Assembly (NCBI RefSeq): GCF_011751075.1
Contig: NZ_JAALLN010000009.1
Span: 124,001 to 188,000 of the forward strand
Length of the DNA stretch: 64,000 bases
Direction: 5' to 3'
Source of the DNA: Flavobacterium poyangense
Lineage (GTDB): Bacteria; Bacteroidota; Bacteroidia; Flavobacteriales; Flavobacteriaceae
The notes under the pieces were generated by a model. It did no database searches. It worked only from the letters and a program-made list of their open reading frames with translations, and was not told the DNA's origin. Made by a program: the position numbers and the translations under genes. Shown in pieces: positions 11,001 through 20,368 of the stretch (positions within the stretch are counted from its first letter, which is position 1; every line of letters begins with the position of its first letter).

Positions 11001-12437
11001 GAATTATCTCCTAAAAATGCTGCGAAAGTACATAGTAATTATCAGGGCTATAACCTCAAGTATAATACGATTCTAACAATTATTAAGACTTTTAAGTTAG
11101 ACGAAACAACTGAGCCTAAGAAAATAGTTGTCATTAATGATAAAAATAATATAGTTACCGGAGCTGAAAACAGTACTAATATCAATCAACATACCGATGC
11201 GATGTTAAACGTTTTAACTCAGGAGTTTGTGGATCTGTATGGTACTTCTATAGATATTGATGTAAATGATAATCTCGAAAAAACAGTTCTGGAAGTATCC
11301 GCAGAATTAGAACTGGAAACCAAATATCATAAGGTAGCCTTCAGAAATGGTCGTAGATGGATCCCGAATTACGAATCTTTAGATATAGGACAAAATGATA
11401 GTTATAGAACGTCAATCCTAAAAGAAAAGGGGAATTATTTGATTGTAGGAATGTTAGATGATATCGAATATGCTTTGGCCTCTCATCTTTTAGAGGAGTA
11501 TCAGGCCAATGTAATAATCTTGTCTAATACATCTCACCAACAATGGAATGAGAAACAGAGACAATTGTATGAAAAACTAAAAGAGCATTCCGGGTCCATA
11601 ACTGCTCTAAATGCTGATATAACAGATTATGAAAGTTTTTTACTGGCATTTGAAAGTATTGAAAGCGAACATGGAACTATTCATGGTATTGTGCATACGG
11701 CCAGGAATATGGATATAACAGAAATAGCATTAGTAAATAATATTACAGACCACATAATAGAAAAGCACTTTTCGCCAAGAGTAAACGGATTTTTAAATAT
11801 TGAAAGAGTTACCAGAGACAAAAAAGTTGATTTTGTAAAAGTGATTTCAAGTCTGTCTTCCTTTTTAGGTGGAATATCTTATGGTGCCTATGCTTCTGCG
11901 TCTGCCTTAATGGATAGTATAGCACTGCAACAGACTAAGGCAAATTGGTCTATTATTAATCTGGATAGAGTACAGGAAGAAGAGCCTTGGATAAATCAAA
12001 AAGAATTGGTGACCATTTTTCATAACTCATTTATTTATGAGGATATAAAACAAATTATAATCTCCAAAAGGGATATTCATAAGCCAATAAGTACCAATAA
12101 AAAGGAGGTTACGCCTACAATAAATGCTGAAATAAACAGAAAAACACTTAAAACCAGCTATGCAGCACCCAAAACGGAACAGGAATTTCAAATTGTGAAA
12201 CTCTTTGAGGATTTATTTGGTTTAAAAGGAGTGGGAACACAAGATGATTTTTTCTCATTAGGAGGTGATTCATTAAAAGCGATGGTGCTTATTAATTTAT
12301 TGAGGAAAGAAACAGGGATCGCAATTACAATTTCTGAAATCTTTTCAAATAAAACGGTATATGACCTTTCGTTGTTAATAGAAGAGAAAAAATGGTTACA
12401 AGAAGATAAAATACAGGTTAATCAATTGATAATTTGA
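8034..12437 (+). CDS. P3: type I PKS module, KS-AT(malonyl)-KR(inactive)-ACP
   Basis: 1467 residues starting directly with the ketosynthase (KKDIAIIGLSGRFP), with no docking domain in front. KS catalytic residues are present: Cys in DTACSTS near 173, His in EAHGTGT near 307 and His in KSNMGHADEAAG near 345. The acyltransferase has GHSLGE near 611 and HAFHS near 708, the His-Phe pattern of malonyl-specific ATs. A ketoreductase-like region (about 890-1330) has lost the glycine-rich cofactor motif: VGMLDDIE stands where TGGxGxxG belongs. The ACP has LGGDSLKA near 1411. There is no DH or ER. The predicted step adds malonate to the glycyl unit and leaves a ketone. The tail ends QVNQLII, and P4, which begins with a TubC-type domain, follows 9 bases later. 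Confidence 0.95.
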   Translation: MKKDIAIIGLSGRFPKSENIEEFWKNLVEEKELIHFFTDDELEEKGIDKKVFTRKNYIKAASFVANTNFFDYPFFKYTLDEARIMNPQTRMMHHLVWEALEDAACDIERYTKKIGIFLGANKDLNWSLYTSLTHDVNVDELTKSKMSNPNFMTSLIAHKLNFKGPCYFIDTACSTSLSTVHLACRSLLLNECGSAVVGGIRLLSENDYGYKYQEGSIMSIDGHNRSFDSKSSGTIGSDGAGVVILKRLEEAIKDNDTIYAVIKGSAMNNDGSAKAGYTMPSVEGQIECIKLAHKVAGVVPEDISYIEAHGTGTKIGDPIEIEALNIAFNNTTSHKCAIGTVKSNMGHADEAAGITGLIKTALSLNHKTIPASLYYESPNPTINFNEGPFYVNHSSKKWENVDGKALTAGVSSLGIGGTNIHVILQEAPVNENKKVKSSYKLVRYSAQTENALEGYEEKLLKFVENKKELSIEDLSYTLQIGRKQFDFRKYLVVKDSDDLIRSLKDKNIFSTAIPPKNHVIFMFSGQGSQYVNMGKDLYETYPLFKETLDQGLTYLNEFNDFDYKSILFNSSEVADTRINETLFTQPILFLFEYALAQLLISFGVRPNYMIGHSLGEYVAATIGGVFTFKDALKIVAKRAELMSKVPKGEMLSIGISINQIKKEIIEGVSVAAINSHDSFVVSGTETSIASVKKQLESEEIPFVVLKTSHAFHSTMMNEILEDFENELKSITLQKSEIPFISNLTGKFITDEEATSTKYWSNHIVEAVQFEKGIKELITRNNSLFIEVGPGRTLATFYKKSQNTNLDNEVITTIKHHKETGDDEKYFVDFLGQLWSNGIDINWDVYYEAGKPNRLSIPTYEFDRYDVPSKVTIDENFLKRDTLEQRKKEIFESFYTLSWKYVPRSKNKGTIFSKAENYLFFNDGSAFNNELIKKLKAEGKAVIEIIKGERFEEENPNKIIINPVTPGDFDAINSYLGAVNFKFDFIIYAWELSPKNAAKVHSNYQGYNLKYNTILTIIKTFKLDETTEPKKIVVINDKNNIVTGAENSTNINQHTDAMLNVLTQEFVDLYGTSIDIDVNDNLEKTVLEVSAELELETKYHKVAFRNGRRWIPNYESLDIGQNDSYRTSILKEKGNYLIVGMLDDIEYALASHLLEEYQANVIILSNTSHQQWNEKQRQLYEKLKEHSGSITALNADITDYESFLLAFESIESEHGTIHGIVHTARNMDITEIALVNNITDHIIEKHFSPRVNGFLNIERVTRDKKVDFVKVISSLSSFLGGISYGAYASASALMDSIALQQTKANWSIINLDRVQEEEPWINQKELVTIFHNSFIYEDIKQIIISKRDIHKPISTNKKEVTPTINAEINRKTLKTSYAAPKTEQEFQIVKLFEDLFGLKGVGTQDDFFSLGGDSLKAMVLINLLRKETGIAITISEIFSNKTVYDLSLLIEEKKWLQEDKIQVNQLII

Positions 12438-12446
12438 GGCTAAGCA

Positions 12447-15400
12447 ATGAAAAATTTATTAAAAGAATTAAGAGAAAACGAAATTTATATTTCATTAGAC
12501 GGAGAGGATTTAAAACTAAAATTTAACCAGCAGGAAATACCGCAAGAGCTTATTTCCAGAATCAGAAAAGATAAAGAGGCTTTAGTTTTATACTTAAAAG
12601 AGCAAATAACAGCTAGTGATACAGAATTGGCAATTGCTCCGGCACCGGTATCTGTTGATGGTTACGAGTTATCATCGTCACAACAGCGTCTTTGGGTATT
12701 AGATCAATTCGAAGAAGGCCTGGCTTCCTATAACATAACACATCAGGCAGAATTAAAAGGCGACTATGATATAAAGCTTTTTCAAGATGCCGTATTTGCC
12801 GTTATAGAACGTCATGAAATTTTAAGAACCGTTTTTAAAAAGAACAGTAAAGGCCAAATAGCACAATGGGTTCTGAATAGTGATGAGGTAGATTTTTTTA
12901 TTGGGTATGAAGATTTTTCAAATGAAGACCAACCAATGAATGCCGTATCCTCCTATATAACAGAAGATAAAGCGAAGACATTTAATTTAGAAAAAGGACC
13001 TTTATTAAGAGCCGCAATACTTAAGACTTCATCAGATCAATATGTTTTTCATTACAATATGCATCATATTATTGGTGATGGTTGGTCTATGGGCGTATTA
13101 GCAAACGATGTCATGGCATTTTATAAAGCCTTTACGACCAAAGAAAAAGTGCAATTAGCACCGCTATCCATTCAGTACAAAGATTACGCAGCTAATCAGG
13201 TAAAAGAATTGAACAAACCGGAAAAGCAAGGGCATAAAAAATATTGGTCAGAGGTGTTGTCGGGAGAATTACCAATAATAGATTTACCAAGCAGTACAAC
13301 AAGACCGCCTGTAAAAACTCAAAATGGGAATACTTTAGAGGTCTATTTGTCAAGTGAGTTAACTACTGCGCTAAAGTTTTTTACAAAAGAGCAGGAGGGG
13401 AGTTTATTTATAAGCCTACTGGCACTTTGGAATGCTTTGGTTTACAGATATACAGGACAGGATGACCTTATTATGGGGACTCCTGTGGCTGGTAGAAATC
13501 ACATCGATCTGGAAAATCAAATCGGATTTTATGTAAACACCTTGGTGTTGAGAAACAAAATTAATCCGGAAGATGATTTCTTAACGCATTACAAGAAAAC
13601 CAAAGAGCAGGTATTAGGTGCTTTCTCACATCAGGAATACCCATTTGATCAGATTTTAAATGACTTAAATACCAAAAGAGATATCAGTAGAAGTGCCATT
13701 TTTGATATGATGATTGCGCTTCAGAATACCGGCGAAAAAATTAAAGAGGTCTATGCTATCGAGACGAATACTATTGTAGATAAGGGTGAAGAGTTATCTA
13801 AAATGGATTTGGAAATCAACTTTGCCGAAATTGGCGATAAGTTGCTTTTTAAACTAAACTACAATACCGATATTTATAGTAAAGTCACTATTTCCGGACT
13901 AATGAAACATTTTATTCAATTGGCTGAAAATAGTATCCTGACGCCAAATGTTCCGGTAAAGTCATTGAATTATTTGAGCACATCTGAAAAAAGTCTGTTA
14001 ATTAATCTTTTTAACAAAACAGAGGTCCCTTTCCCTAACGAAAAAACAATAATCGATTTATTCTCTGAGCAAGCCTTAAAATATCCTGAGAGAATTGCTT
14101 TAACGTATGAGAATTTCTCCTACACCTATAAAGAATTAGATGAATTGTCAAATCAACTTTCGCACTATTTGATTGACAACTATGTTATTCAGCAAGAAGA
14201 TTTAATAGGTCTTTTAGTGGAGCGAAGCCAATGGGTGGTGATAGGAATACTGGCAATATTAAAAACCGGTGCTGCCTATCTGCCTCTAGGAATCGATTAT
14301 CCGACGGAACGATTGAATTATATTAAAAAAGATAGCGGTATAAAAGTATGTATCGATGCTGAGGTGCTTGCTAAATTTGAAAAGGAGAAAGACAAATTTG
14401 CCAAGACCGGTCTTGATAAAAAGATCAATCCAAATAACTTAGCCTATGTTATTTACACCTCAGGAACAACAGGTAATCCTAAAGGTACTTTAATAGAACA
14501 TCGCAACGTAGTTCGCTTATTTTACAATAGAGACTTTCAGTTCGATTTCAACGAAAATGATGTTTGGTGTCTTTTCCATTCTTATTATTTCGATTTTTCC
14601 GTTTGGGAAATTTTTGGAGCTTTATTGTTTGGTGGTAAGGTAGCGGTTGTGACAAAAGAAGATACAAAAGATTTTAATGCTTTTGCGAACTTCATATCGG
14701 AGCAAGGTGTAACTGTATTGAACCAGACGCCAACAGCTTTTAAACATCTTCAAAAAATAGTTTTAGCCTCAGATAAATCTTTTAGAACTCGTTATCTTAT
14801 TTTCGGAGGAGAAGCTTTGATGACATCTTCTGTAAGAACCTGGAAAAATCAGTTCCCTGATTGTAAAATAATCAATATGTACGGTATTACAGAAACAACC
14901 GTGCATGTAACGTATAAGGAAATAACTAAAAAAGAAATTGATTCAATCGAAAGTAATATTGGACAGCCGATACCAACATTAGGCTGTGTGGTATTAGATA
15001 AATTTCAACAAATAGTGCCTTTTGGAGTCGTTGGGGAATTACATGTTTACGGAGAAGGATTGGCAAGAGCCTATCTAAATAATAAAGAGCTTACCGATAC
15101 TAAGTTTGTAACTCAGGAAATTGAATCGATTGGTAACGTTAGACTGTATAAGACCGGAGATCTGGTTAAATGGTCAGAAACAGGCGATTTAATTTATCTG
15201 GGAAGAAAAGACAATCAGGTTAAAATTAGAGGGCATAGAATCGAATTAGAAGAGATAGAGCATTATTTGATTGAAAAAGAGGATATTGAAGAGGTTAAGG
15301 TCATTGTGAATAAAAACAACGAATCAGAAAATGAGTTAATTGCCTATTTCGTTTCGGGTAAAACTCAAAATACCTCGGACCTTAGAAAATACCTTGCAGC

Positions 15401-15839
15401 CAGAATACCGGATTATGCTATCCCTTCCTATTTTGTTCAGTTAAATGGTTTTCCTCTCACTTCGAACGGAAAAATTAGTCATAAAGATCTTCCGGATCCT
15501 AAAGATTATAAGGTAGCTACTAACGAAAATTATGCAGCAGCCAGAAATGAAACGGAACAAAAATTAGTTGAAATTTTAGCCAAGGAACTCGAAAGAAGTC
15601 AACAGGAAGTAGGAATTCACGATAACTTTTTCGACCTGGGAGCAAATTCTATTAAGCTTATCAAGATATTGAATGAGATTAACACACAGCTTAATACCAC
15701 TATTAAACCTGTTTTATTATTTCAATATGCTACTATAAGTGATTTAGTGGAGCATGTATTCCATCAATCAGAAGAGGAAGATGAAATGGAGAAAGCCTCT
15801 TTTTCTGATGAAATCGATGAAATTATAGATTTTCTATAG
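12447..15839 (+). CDS. P4: NRPS module, TubC docking-C-A(Thr)-T
   Basis: 1130 residues. TubC-type docking domain at 1-52, condensation domain with HHIIGDGWS near 205, adenylation domain with YTSGTTGNPKG near 670, NMYGITETT and NGKISHKD. The carrier domain has LGANSIK near 1067; the usual second Gly is Ala but the modified Ser is kept. The pocket reads D F W N I G M V H K, the canonical threonine code, so this is the safest substrate call in the line. The condensation domain takes a polyketide acyl chain from P3. The acidic tail ends DEIDEIIDFL and precedes a PKS, as in P2. A 155-base gap to P5 shows no clear promoter or hairpin. Confidence 0.95.
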   Translation: MKNLLKELRENEIYISLDGEDLKLKFNQQEIPQELISRIRKDKEALVLYLKEQITASDTELAIAPAPVSVDGYELSSSQQRLWVLDQFEEGLASYNITHQAELKGDYDIKLFQDAVFAVIERHEILRTVFKKNSKGQIAQWVLNSDEVDFFIGYEDFSNEDQPMNAVSSYITEDKAKTFNLEKGPLLRAAILKTSSDQYVFHYNMHHIIGDGWSMGVLANDVMAFYKAFTTKEKVQLAPLSIQYKDYAANQVKELNKPEKQGHKKYWSEVLSGELPIIDLPSSTTRPPVKTQNGNTLEVYLSSELTTALKFFTKEQEGSLFISLLALWNALVYRYTGQDDLIMGTPVAGRNHIDLENQIGFYVNTLVLRNKINPEDDFLTHYKKTKEQVLGAFSHQEYPFDQILNDLNTKRDISRSAIFDMMIALQNTGEKIKEVYAIETNTIVDKGEELSKMDLEINFAEIGDKLLFKLNYNTDIYSKVTISGLMKHFIQLAENSILTPNVPVKSLNYLSTSEKSLLINLFNKTEVPFPNEKTIIDLFSEQALKYPERIALTYENFSYTYKELDELSNQLSHYLIDNYVIQQEDLIGLLVERSQWVVIGILAILKTGAAYLPLGIDYPTERLNYIKKDSGIKVCIDAEVLAKFEKEKDKFAKTGLDKKINPNNLAYVIYTSGTTGNPKGTLIEHRNVVRLFYNRDFQFDFNENDVWCLFHSYYFDFSVWEIFGALLFGGKVAVVTKEDTKDFNAFANFISEQGVTVLNQTPTAFKHLQKIVLASDKSFRTRYLIFGGEALMTSSVRTWKNQFPDCKIINMYGITETTVHVTYKEITKKEIDSIESNIGQPIPTLGCVVLDKFQQIVPFGVVGELHVYGEGLARAYLNNKELTDTKFVTQEIESIGNVRLYKTGDLVKWSETGDLIYLGRKDNQVKIRGHRIELEEIEHYLIEKEDIEEVKVIVNKNNESENELIAYFVSGKTQNTSDLRKYLAARIPDYAIPSYFVQLNGFPLTSNGKISHKDLPDPKDYKVATNENYAAARNETEQKLVEILAKELERSQQEVGIHDNFFDLGANSIKLIKILNEINTQLNTTIKPVLLFQYATISDLVEHVFHQSEEEDEMEKASFSDEIDEIIDFL

Positions 15840-15994
15840 GAACAATTTTGCGAGTGAGAGCAAATCATAATATTAAAATTTTAAACCCCGTTTTTTTTAT
15901 TTATCAAAAGTAAATGCTAAAAAACAGATTGTAAATGTGCATCGTAGATTCTATCTGCTGATAAATTAATTTTTATAAAGACCTTCTTCTAATA

Positions 15995-18900
15995 ATGGAA
16001 AGTAAATTAAATAGTGTAAGAAAAAAAGATATTGCGATTATTGGAATGTCCGGTAAGTTCCATAAGTCAGAAAATATCGAGGCTTTTTGGAATAATCTTG
16101 TAAAGGGTCAGGAACTGATTCATTTTTATAGTGATGAAGAATTAGAAAAATTGGGTATCGGCAAAGAGTTGCTAAAAAATCCTAATTACATTAAGTCAAA
16201 TGCCTTTATGGACAATTCCGAAAGTTTTGATTATTCTTTTTTTGGTTATACAAAAGAAGAAGCAGAACTTATGGATCCCCAAATAAGAATCATGCACGAA
16301 CAGGTTTGGTTGGCATTAGAAGATGGAGGCTATAATCTGGATCAATACAAAGAGAAAATTGGGTTGTATTTATCTGCATCAGATAACCTAAACTGGAGAG
16401 CCGAAACGTTACTAAATCCAAATAGTTCTGTAGGTTCTTTTATGACAGCGAGGCTGGCAGATGAGAATTTTATTAGTACGCTAATTTCATATAGTTTAAA
16501 TTTTAAAGGGCCCAGTTATTACGTAAATACAGCCTGTTCCAGTGCCTTAACATCTTTGCATATTGCCTGCAGAAGTTTGTTGTTGAAAGAATGTTCAACG
16601 GCTTTGGCAGGTGCGGTAAGCATCAATACTACAACGGAGTACGGTTATTTGTATGAAGATGATTTGATATTTTCAAATGACGGTCACTGCAGAACATTCG
16701 ACAAAGATTCCTCCGGTACTACTTTTGGAGATGGAGTGGGTGTTGTTGTTTTAAAAAGACTGGAAGATGCTTTAAATGATAAGGACCATATTTATGCCGT
16801 TATCAGAGCAACTGCCGTAAATAATGATGGTAAAAGAAAGGTAGGATATACGGCACCAAGTGTTATCGGTCAGGCGGATTGTATCAAATTAGCACATAGT
16901 TTTGCGGGAATAGCCCCTGAAGATGTCAGTTATATAGAAGCACATGGAACCGGAACCAAATTAGGAGATCCTGTTGAAATAGAAGCTTTAAACAAAGCCT
17001 TTAATTATAACACAAACCATTCTTGCGCCATTGGCTCTGTTAAATCAAATCTGGGCCATCTTGATGCGGTTGCAGGGATTGTTGGCGTTATAAAAACGGC
17101 TTTGTCACTCAAAAATAAAATGCTGCCTCCTTCTATAAATTATAACGAAGCAAACCCGGAAATCAATTTTGAATCGGGACCCTTTTATGTAAATAATACA
17201 CTGCAAAAGTGGGTGTCTGCAAATGACCAATTATTAAATGCCGGTGTAAGCAGTTTTGGTATTGGAGGCACAAATGTTCATGTTGTTCTGGAAGAAGCTC
17301 CGGAATTAAAAGAGAATTTCGGTTCAAACATATACCAGTTAATTACTTTTTCTGCTAAAACCAAAACAGCGCTTAAAAATTATGAAACAGCGCTTAGAAT
17401 TTTCCTGGAAAAGAAAGAAGAGGTTAAGATTCCGGCTCTGGCCTATACGCTAAACACGGGGCGTAAAGATTTCAGATACAAAAATTATATCGTTTGCAAA
17501 AATAAAGAAGAAGCGATAAATCAATTGATGCAGCTTGAGAAAGCTCCGGAGAAGACGATTGGCAATAACAAGAAAAGAAAAACAGTTTTTATGTTTTCCG
17601 GTCAGGGCAGCCAGTATTTTGGTATGGCAAAACAAGTGTATTTAGATAATTCTTTCTTTAAATCAGTAATTGACGAAGGCTTTAAAATACTAACAAAATT
17701 AACCGGAATAGACTATAGTTTAATTTTAGGATATACCGACAGCGAAACCGTTACTAAAGAACTCATTAATAATACTTTTTATACACAGCCATTATTATTT
17801 TTAGTAGAATATGCTTTTGCAAAACTCTTATTAAGATTAGGTGTTAAGCCTGATAATATGATAGGCCATAGTTTAGGAGAATATGTAGCGGCTTGTATCA
17901 GTGAGGTTTTTTCATTTGAAGATGCTCTGTATGTACTTACAAAAAGAGCGGAGTTAATGGCAAAAATCGAAGAAGGGGATATGATTGGTATTGGGGCAAA
18001 TCTGGATGAGATTAACCATTTATTCCCAAAAAATGTGTCTGTTGCTGCGGTAAATACGGCAAATTCATTTGTCGCGTCCGGAACAAAAAAGGCTATTTCA
18101 GAGTTTACGGAGGTACTTATTCAAAATAACATTAGTTATGTGCCTTTAAAAACCTCTCATGCTTTTCATTCCGATATGATGGATAGTATACTTGAAGAGT
18201 ACGAAGAAGTTATTAAAAAAATAACGCTTTCTTCTCCTAAATATTCCTTTATATCTAATCTGACCGCCAAAGTAATAACCAAAGAGCAGGCGACTTCAGC
18301 AAAATATTGGGTTGACCATTTAAGAGGGACAGTGAATTTCTTTGAAGGTATAAATTACTTATTACAAGAAGGCGACGGAATCTATATAGAAATTGGCCCT
18401 GGTCATACTTTGACTTCTTTTCTGAAACAAAATCAGTATTACAATTCAGATCAGATCGCTATTGATTCTATCAGGCATATAAAAAATGATGTCGATGATT
18501 ATAAGTATTTTAACGAGTCTTTAGGCCGCATGTGGGAACACGGCCTTGAGGTGGACTGGGAAGCGTATTATGATTATCAAAAGCATTATAAAATACCGGC
18601 TCCTACTTATGTATTCGACAAAACAACATTACCCGTTAAAGTAAGTCCGATTTTGCAATTGATGCACAATGGAGGTGCTTTTAAAAATGCAGAAAGAAGC
18701 CTTTTCAATTCCTATTATGTAAATAATTGGAAAAAATCGTTAATCGAGATCTCAGAAAAAACTTCCGAAGAAAAAGGAGCTTATCTGATCTTTTCGAATA
18801 ATGGAAAAACCATAACAGCTGCAGAAAATCTAATTCGATCGCTTGGTAACGAGGTTGTTATTGTGAACAAAGGCTCCTCGTTTGTTAAATCAGATTCCGG

Positions 18901-20365
18901 TATTTACAGCATCGACCCTACTAATCGTACTAATTTTCAAGAGTTGTTTGATGATTTAAAAACAAATAAAATTAAAGTTGTAAACATCGTATATAACTGG
19001 TTGACTGATTGTTCAAAGGAAGATGATGTAAATTACAACCCAATAAAGTTCTTGTACGAATTGGTAAATCAATTTTCAATAAAAGTAACTTTCTTATCTA
19101 ATTTCAATACCAAAGTATTAGGAAATGAAGTAAGCAATATTGCAATGGACATCACCATAAAGACGATGGATTTATTTGACAGTAAAGAAAGACTGTTTAC
19201 TACTTATACACTAGATGTAGATCAAGATCAGGATAATCCGGTACTGATTGAAAGTATAGTTAATGATATATTATTTAACGAAAAAGATAGTAGGGTTGCC
19301 TATAGAAACAACAATCGTTGGGTATCCTTTTTTGAAAACATAAAATTAAACAGTACCAAAAAAAGCACTGAATTTGAAGGAGATAAAAACTACCTGATAC
19401 TTAATTCTGTAGGTGGTATTGTGAAACCGATTATAGATCACCTGTCTTCTTTATCAAATAACATCAAAGTTATAGTGCTTAGCGGTACTACTGACTCAAA
19501 TGATGATCAAGCAGCTGAAAACGTAGTAAAATATCAGACCAATTTAGAGTGCCCAAAACAATTTAAAGAAACGGTTGACTTCATTATTAAAGAACATGGC
19601 AGTATTTCCGGAATACTATGTAATCCTGAACTTTGGAACGATGAGGTTGTTTTAGAGACTTTAAATGCAGCTGATTTTGCAGCTGAAGTTAAGACTAAAA
19701 CGATGTTTATTGATAATCTTTACGCTGCTATCAAAAATATAGATATCGATTTTGTTTGGTTGCCTCTAAGACTTTCTTCACTAATAGAACAGTCAACCTA
19801 TAGACCGGGTATTTTATCTGAAGTCTACACAACTTTATTGAAGGAACAAAAGAGCGATGAACTTAGCCATTGGATCACAGTTTACTTGGATGATTTAACC
19901 GGTAAAAAATTAACCGATGATGAAATTATTACGGTGTTTAAAAACTCATTTTTGACTAAAAATATTTCGAGTTTAGTAGTATCTCATCGTGATCTGAATC
20001 ACATCATAGCAACATCTAAGAAAACCGAAGAGCCGGAAGTAAATGCTAAAAATAGTGTAGAACGTCCAATCGTAGTGACTGCCTATATCGCCCCTGAGAC
20101 CAAATTGGAAGAGGAATTATGTGAGATGCTACAAGATTTCTTTAATTATGAAAAAGTTGGAATTACAGATGATTTCTTTGAGTTAGGAGGAGATTCTCTA
20201 AAAGCCATGACTTTTCTGAAACGAATTGAGAAACAATACAATATTCAATTGGATTTGCAGGATTTTTATCAGAAAGCAACGGTAAAAATGATTGCAATGG
20301 AGATCGATTTGGCGACCAAGATCCTGAATGTTCAAACAGCTAAAACTAATATGATTAAGATATAA
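15995..20365 (+). CDS. P5: type I PKS module, KS-AT(malonyl)-KR(inactive)-ACP
   Basis: 1456 residues, a paralogue of P3 with the same order. KS: Cys in NTACSSAL near 179, EAHGTGTKLGDP, KSNLGHLDAVAG. AT: GHSLGEYVAA near 625 and HAFHS, predicted malonyl-specific. The ketoreductase-like region (about 900-1335) is more decayed than in P3. LNSVGGIV replaces the glycine-rich cofactor motif, and the stretch where Ser and Tyr should lie (LPLRLSSLIEQSTYRPG) has no catalytic Tyr in the right setting. ACP: LGGDSLKA near 1400. It should add an unreduced malonate unit after threonine. The tail ends TNMIKI; P6 follows after 3 bases, so translation may be coupled. Confidence 0.95.
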   Translation: MESKLNSVRKKDIAIIGMSGKFHKSENIEAFWNNLVKGQELIHFYSDEELEKLGIGKELLKNPNYIKSNAFMDNSESFDYSFFGYTKEEAELMDPQIRIMHEQVWLALEDGGYNLDQYKEKIGLYLSASDNLNWRAETLLNPNSSVGSFMTARLADENFISTLISYSLNFKGPSYYVNTACSSALTSLHIACRSLLLKECSTALAGAVSINTTTEYGYLYEDDLIFSNDGHCRTFDKDSSGTTFGDGVGVVVLKRLEDALNDKDHIYAVIRATAVNNDGKRKVGYTAPSVIGQADCIKLAHSFAGIAPEDVSYIEAHGTGTKLGDPVEIEALNKAFNYNTNHSCAIGSVKSNLGHLDAVAGIVGVIKTALSLKNKMLPPSINYNEANPEINFESGPFYVNNTLQKWVSANDQLLNAGVSSFGIGGTNVHVVLEEAPELKENFGSNIYQLITFSAKTKTALKNYETALRIFLEKKEEVKIPALAYTLNTGRKDFRYKNYIVCKNKEEAINQLMQLEKAPEKTIGNNKKRKTVFMFSGQGSQYFGMAKQVYLDNSFFKSVIDEGFKILTKLTGIDYSLILGYTDSETVTKELINNTFYTQPLLFLVEYAFAKLLLRLGVKPDNMIGHSLGEYVAACISEVFSFEDALYVLTKRAELMAKIEEGDMIGIGANLDEINHLFPKNVSVAAVNTANSFVASGTKKAISEFTEVLIQNNISYVPLKTSHAFHSDMMDSILEEYEEVIKKITLSSPKYSFISNLTAKVITKEQATSAKYWVDHLRGTVNFFEGINYLLQEGDGIYIEIGPGHTLTSFLKQNQYYNSDQIAIDSIRHIKNDVDDYKYFNESLGRMWEHGLEVDWEAYYDYQKHYKIPAPTYVFDKTTLPVKVSPILQLMHNGGAFKNAERSLFNSYYVNNWKKSLIEISEKTSEEKGAYLIFSNNGKTITAAENLIRSLGNEVVIVNKGSSFVKSDSGIYSIDPTNRTNFQELFDDLKTNKIKVVNIVYNWLTDCSKEDDVNYNPIKFLYELVNQFSIKVTFLSNFNTKVLGNEVSNIAMDITIKTMDLFDSKERLFTTYTLDVDQDQDNPVLIESIVNDILFNEKDSRVAYRNNNRWVSFFENIKLNSTKKSTEFEGDKNYLILNSVGGIVKPIIDHLSSLSNNIKVIVLSGTTDSNDDQAAENVVKYQTNLECPKQFKETVDFIIKEHGSISGILCNPELWNDEVVLETLNAADFAAEVKTKTMFIDNLYAAIKNIDIDFVWLPLRLSSLIEQSTYRPGILSEVYTTLLKEQKSDELSHWITVYLDDLTGKKLTDDEIITVFKNSFLTKNISSLVVSHRDLNHIIATSKKTEEPEVNAKNSVERPIVVTAYIAPETKLEEELCEMLQDFFNYEKVGITDDFFELGGDSLKAMTFLKRIEKQYNIQLDLQDFYQKATVKMIAMEIDLATKILNVQTAKTNMIKI

Positions 20366-20368
20366 ATT

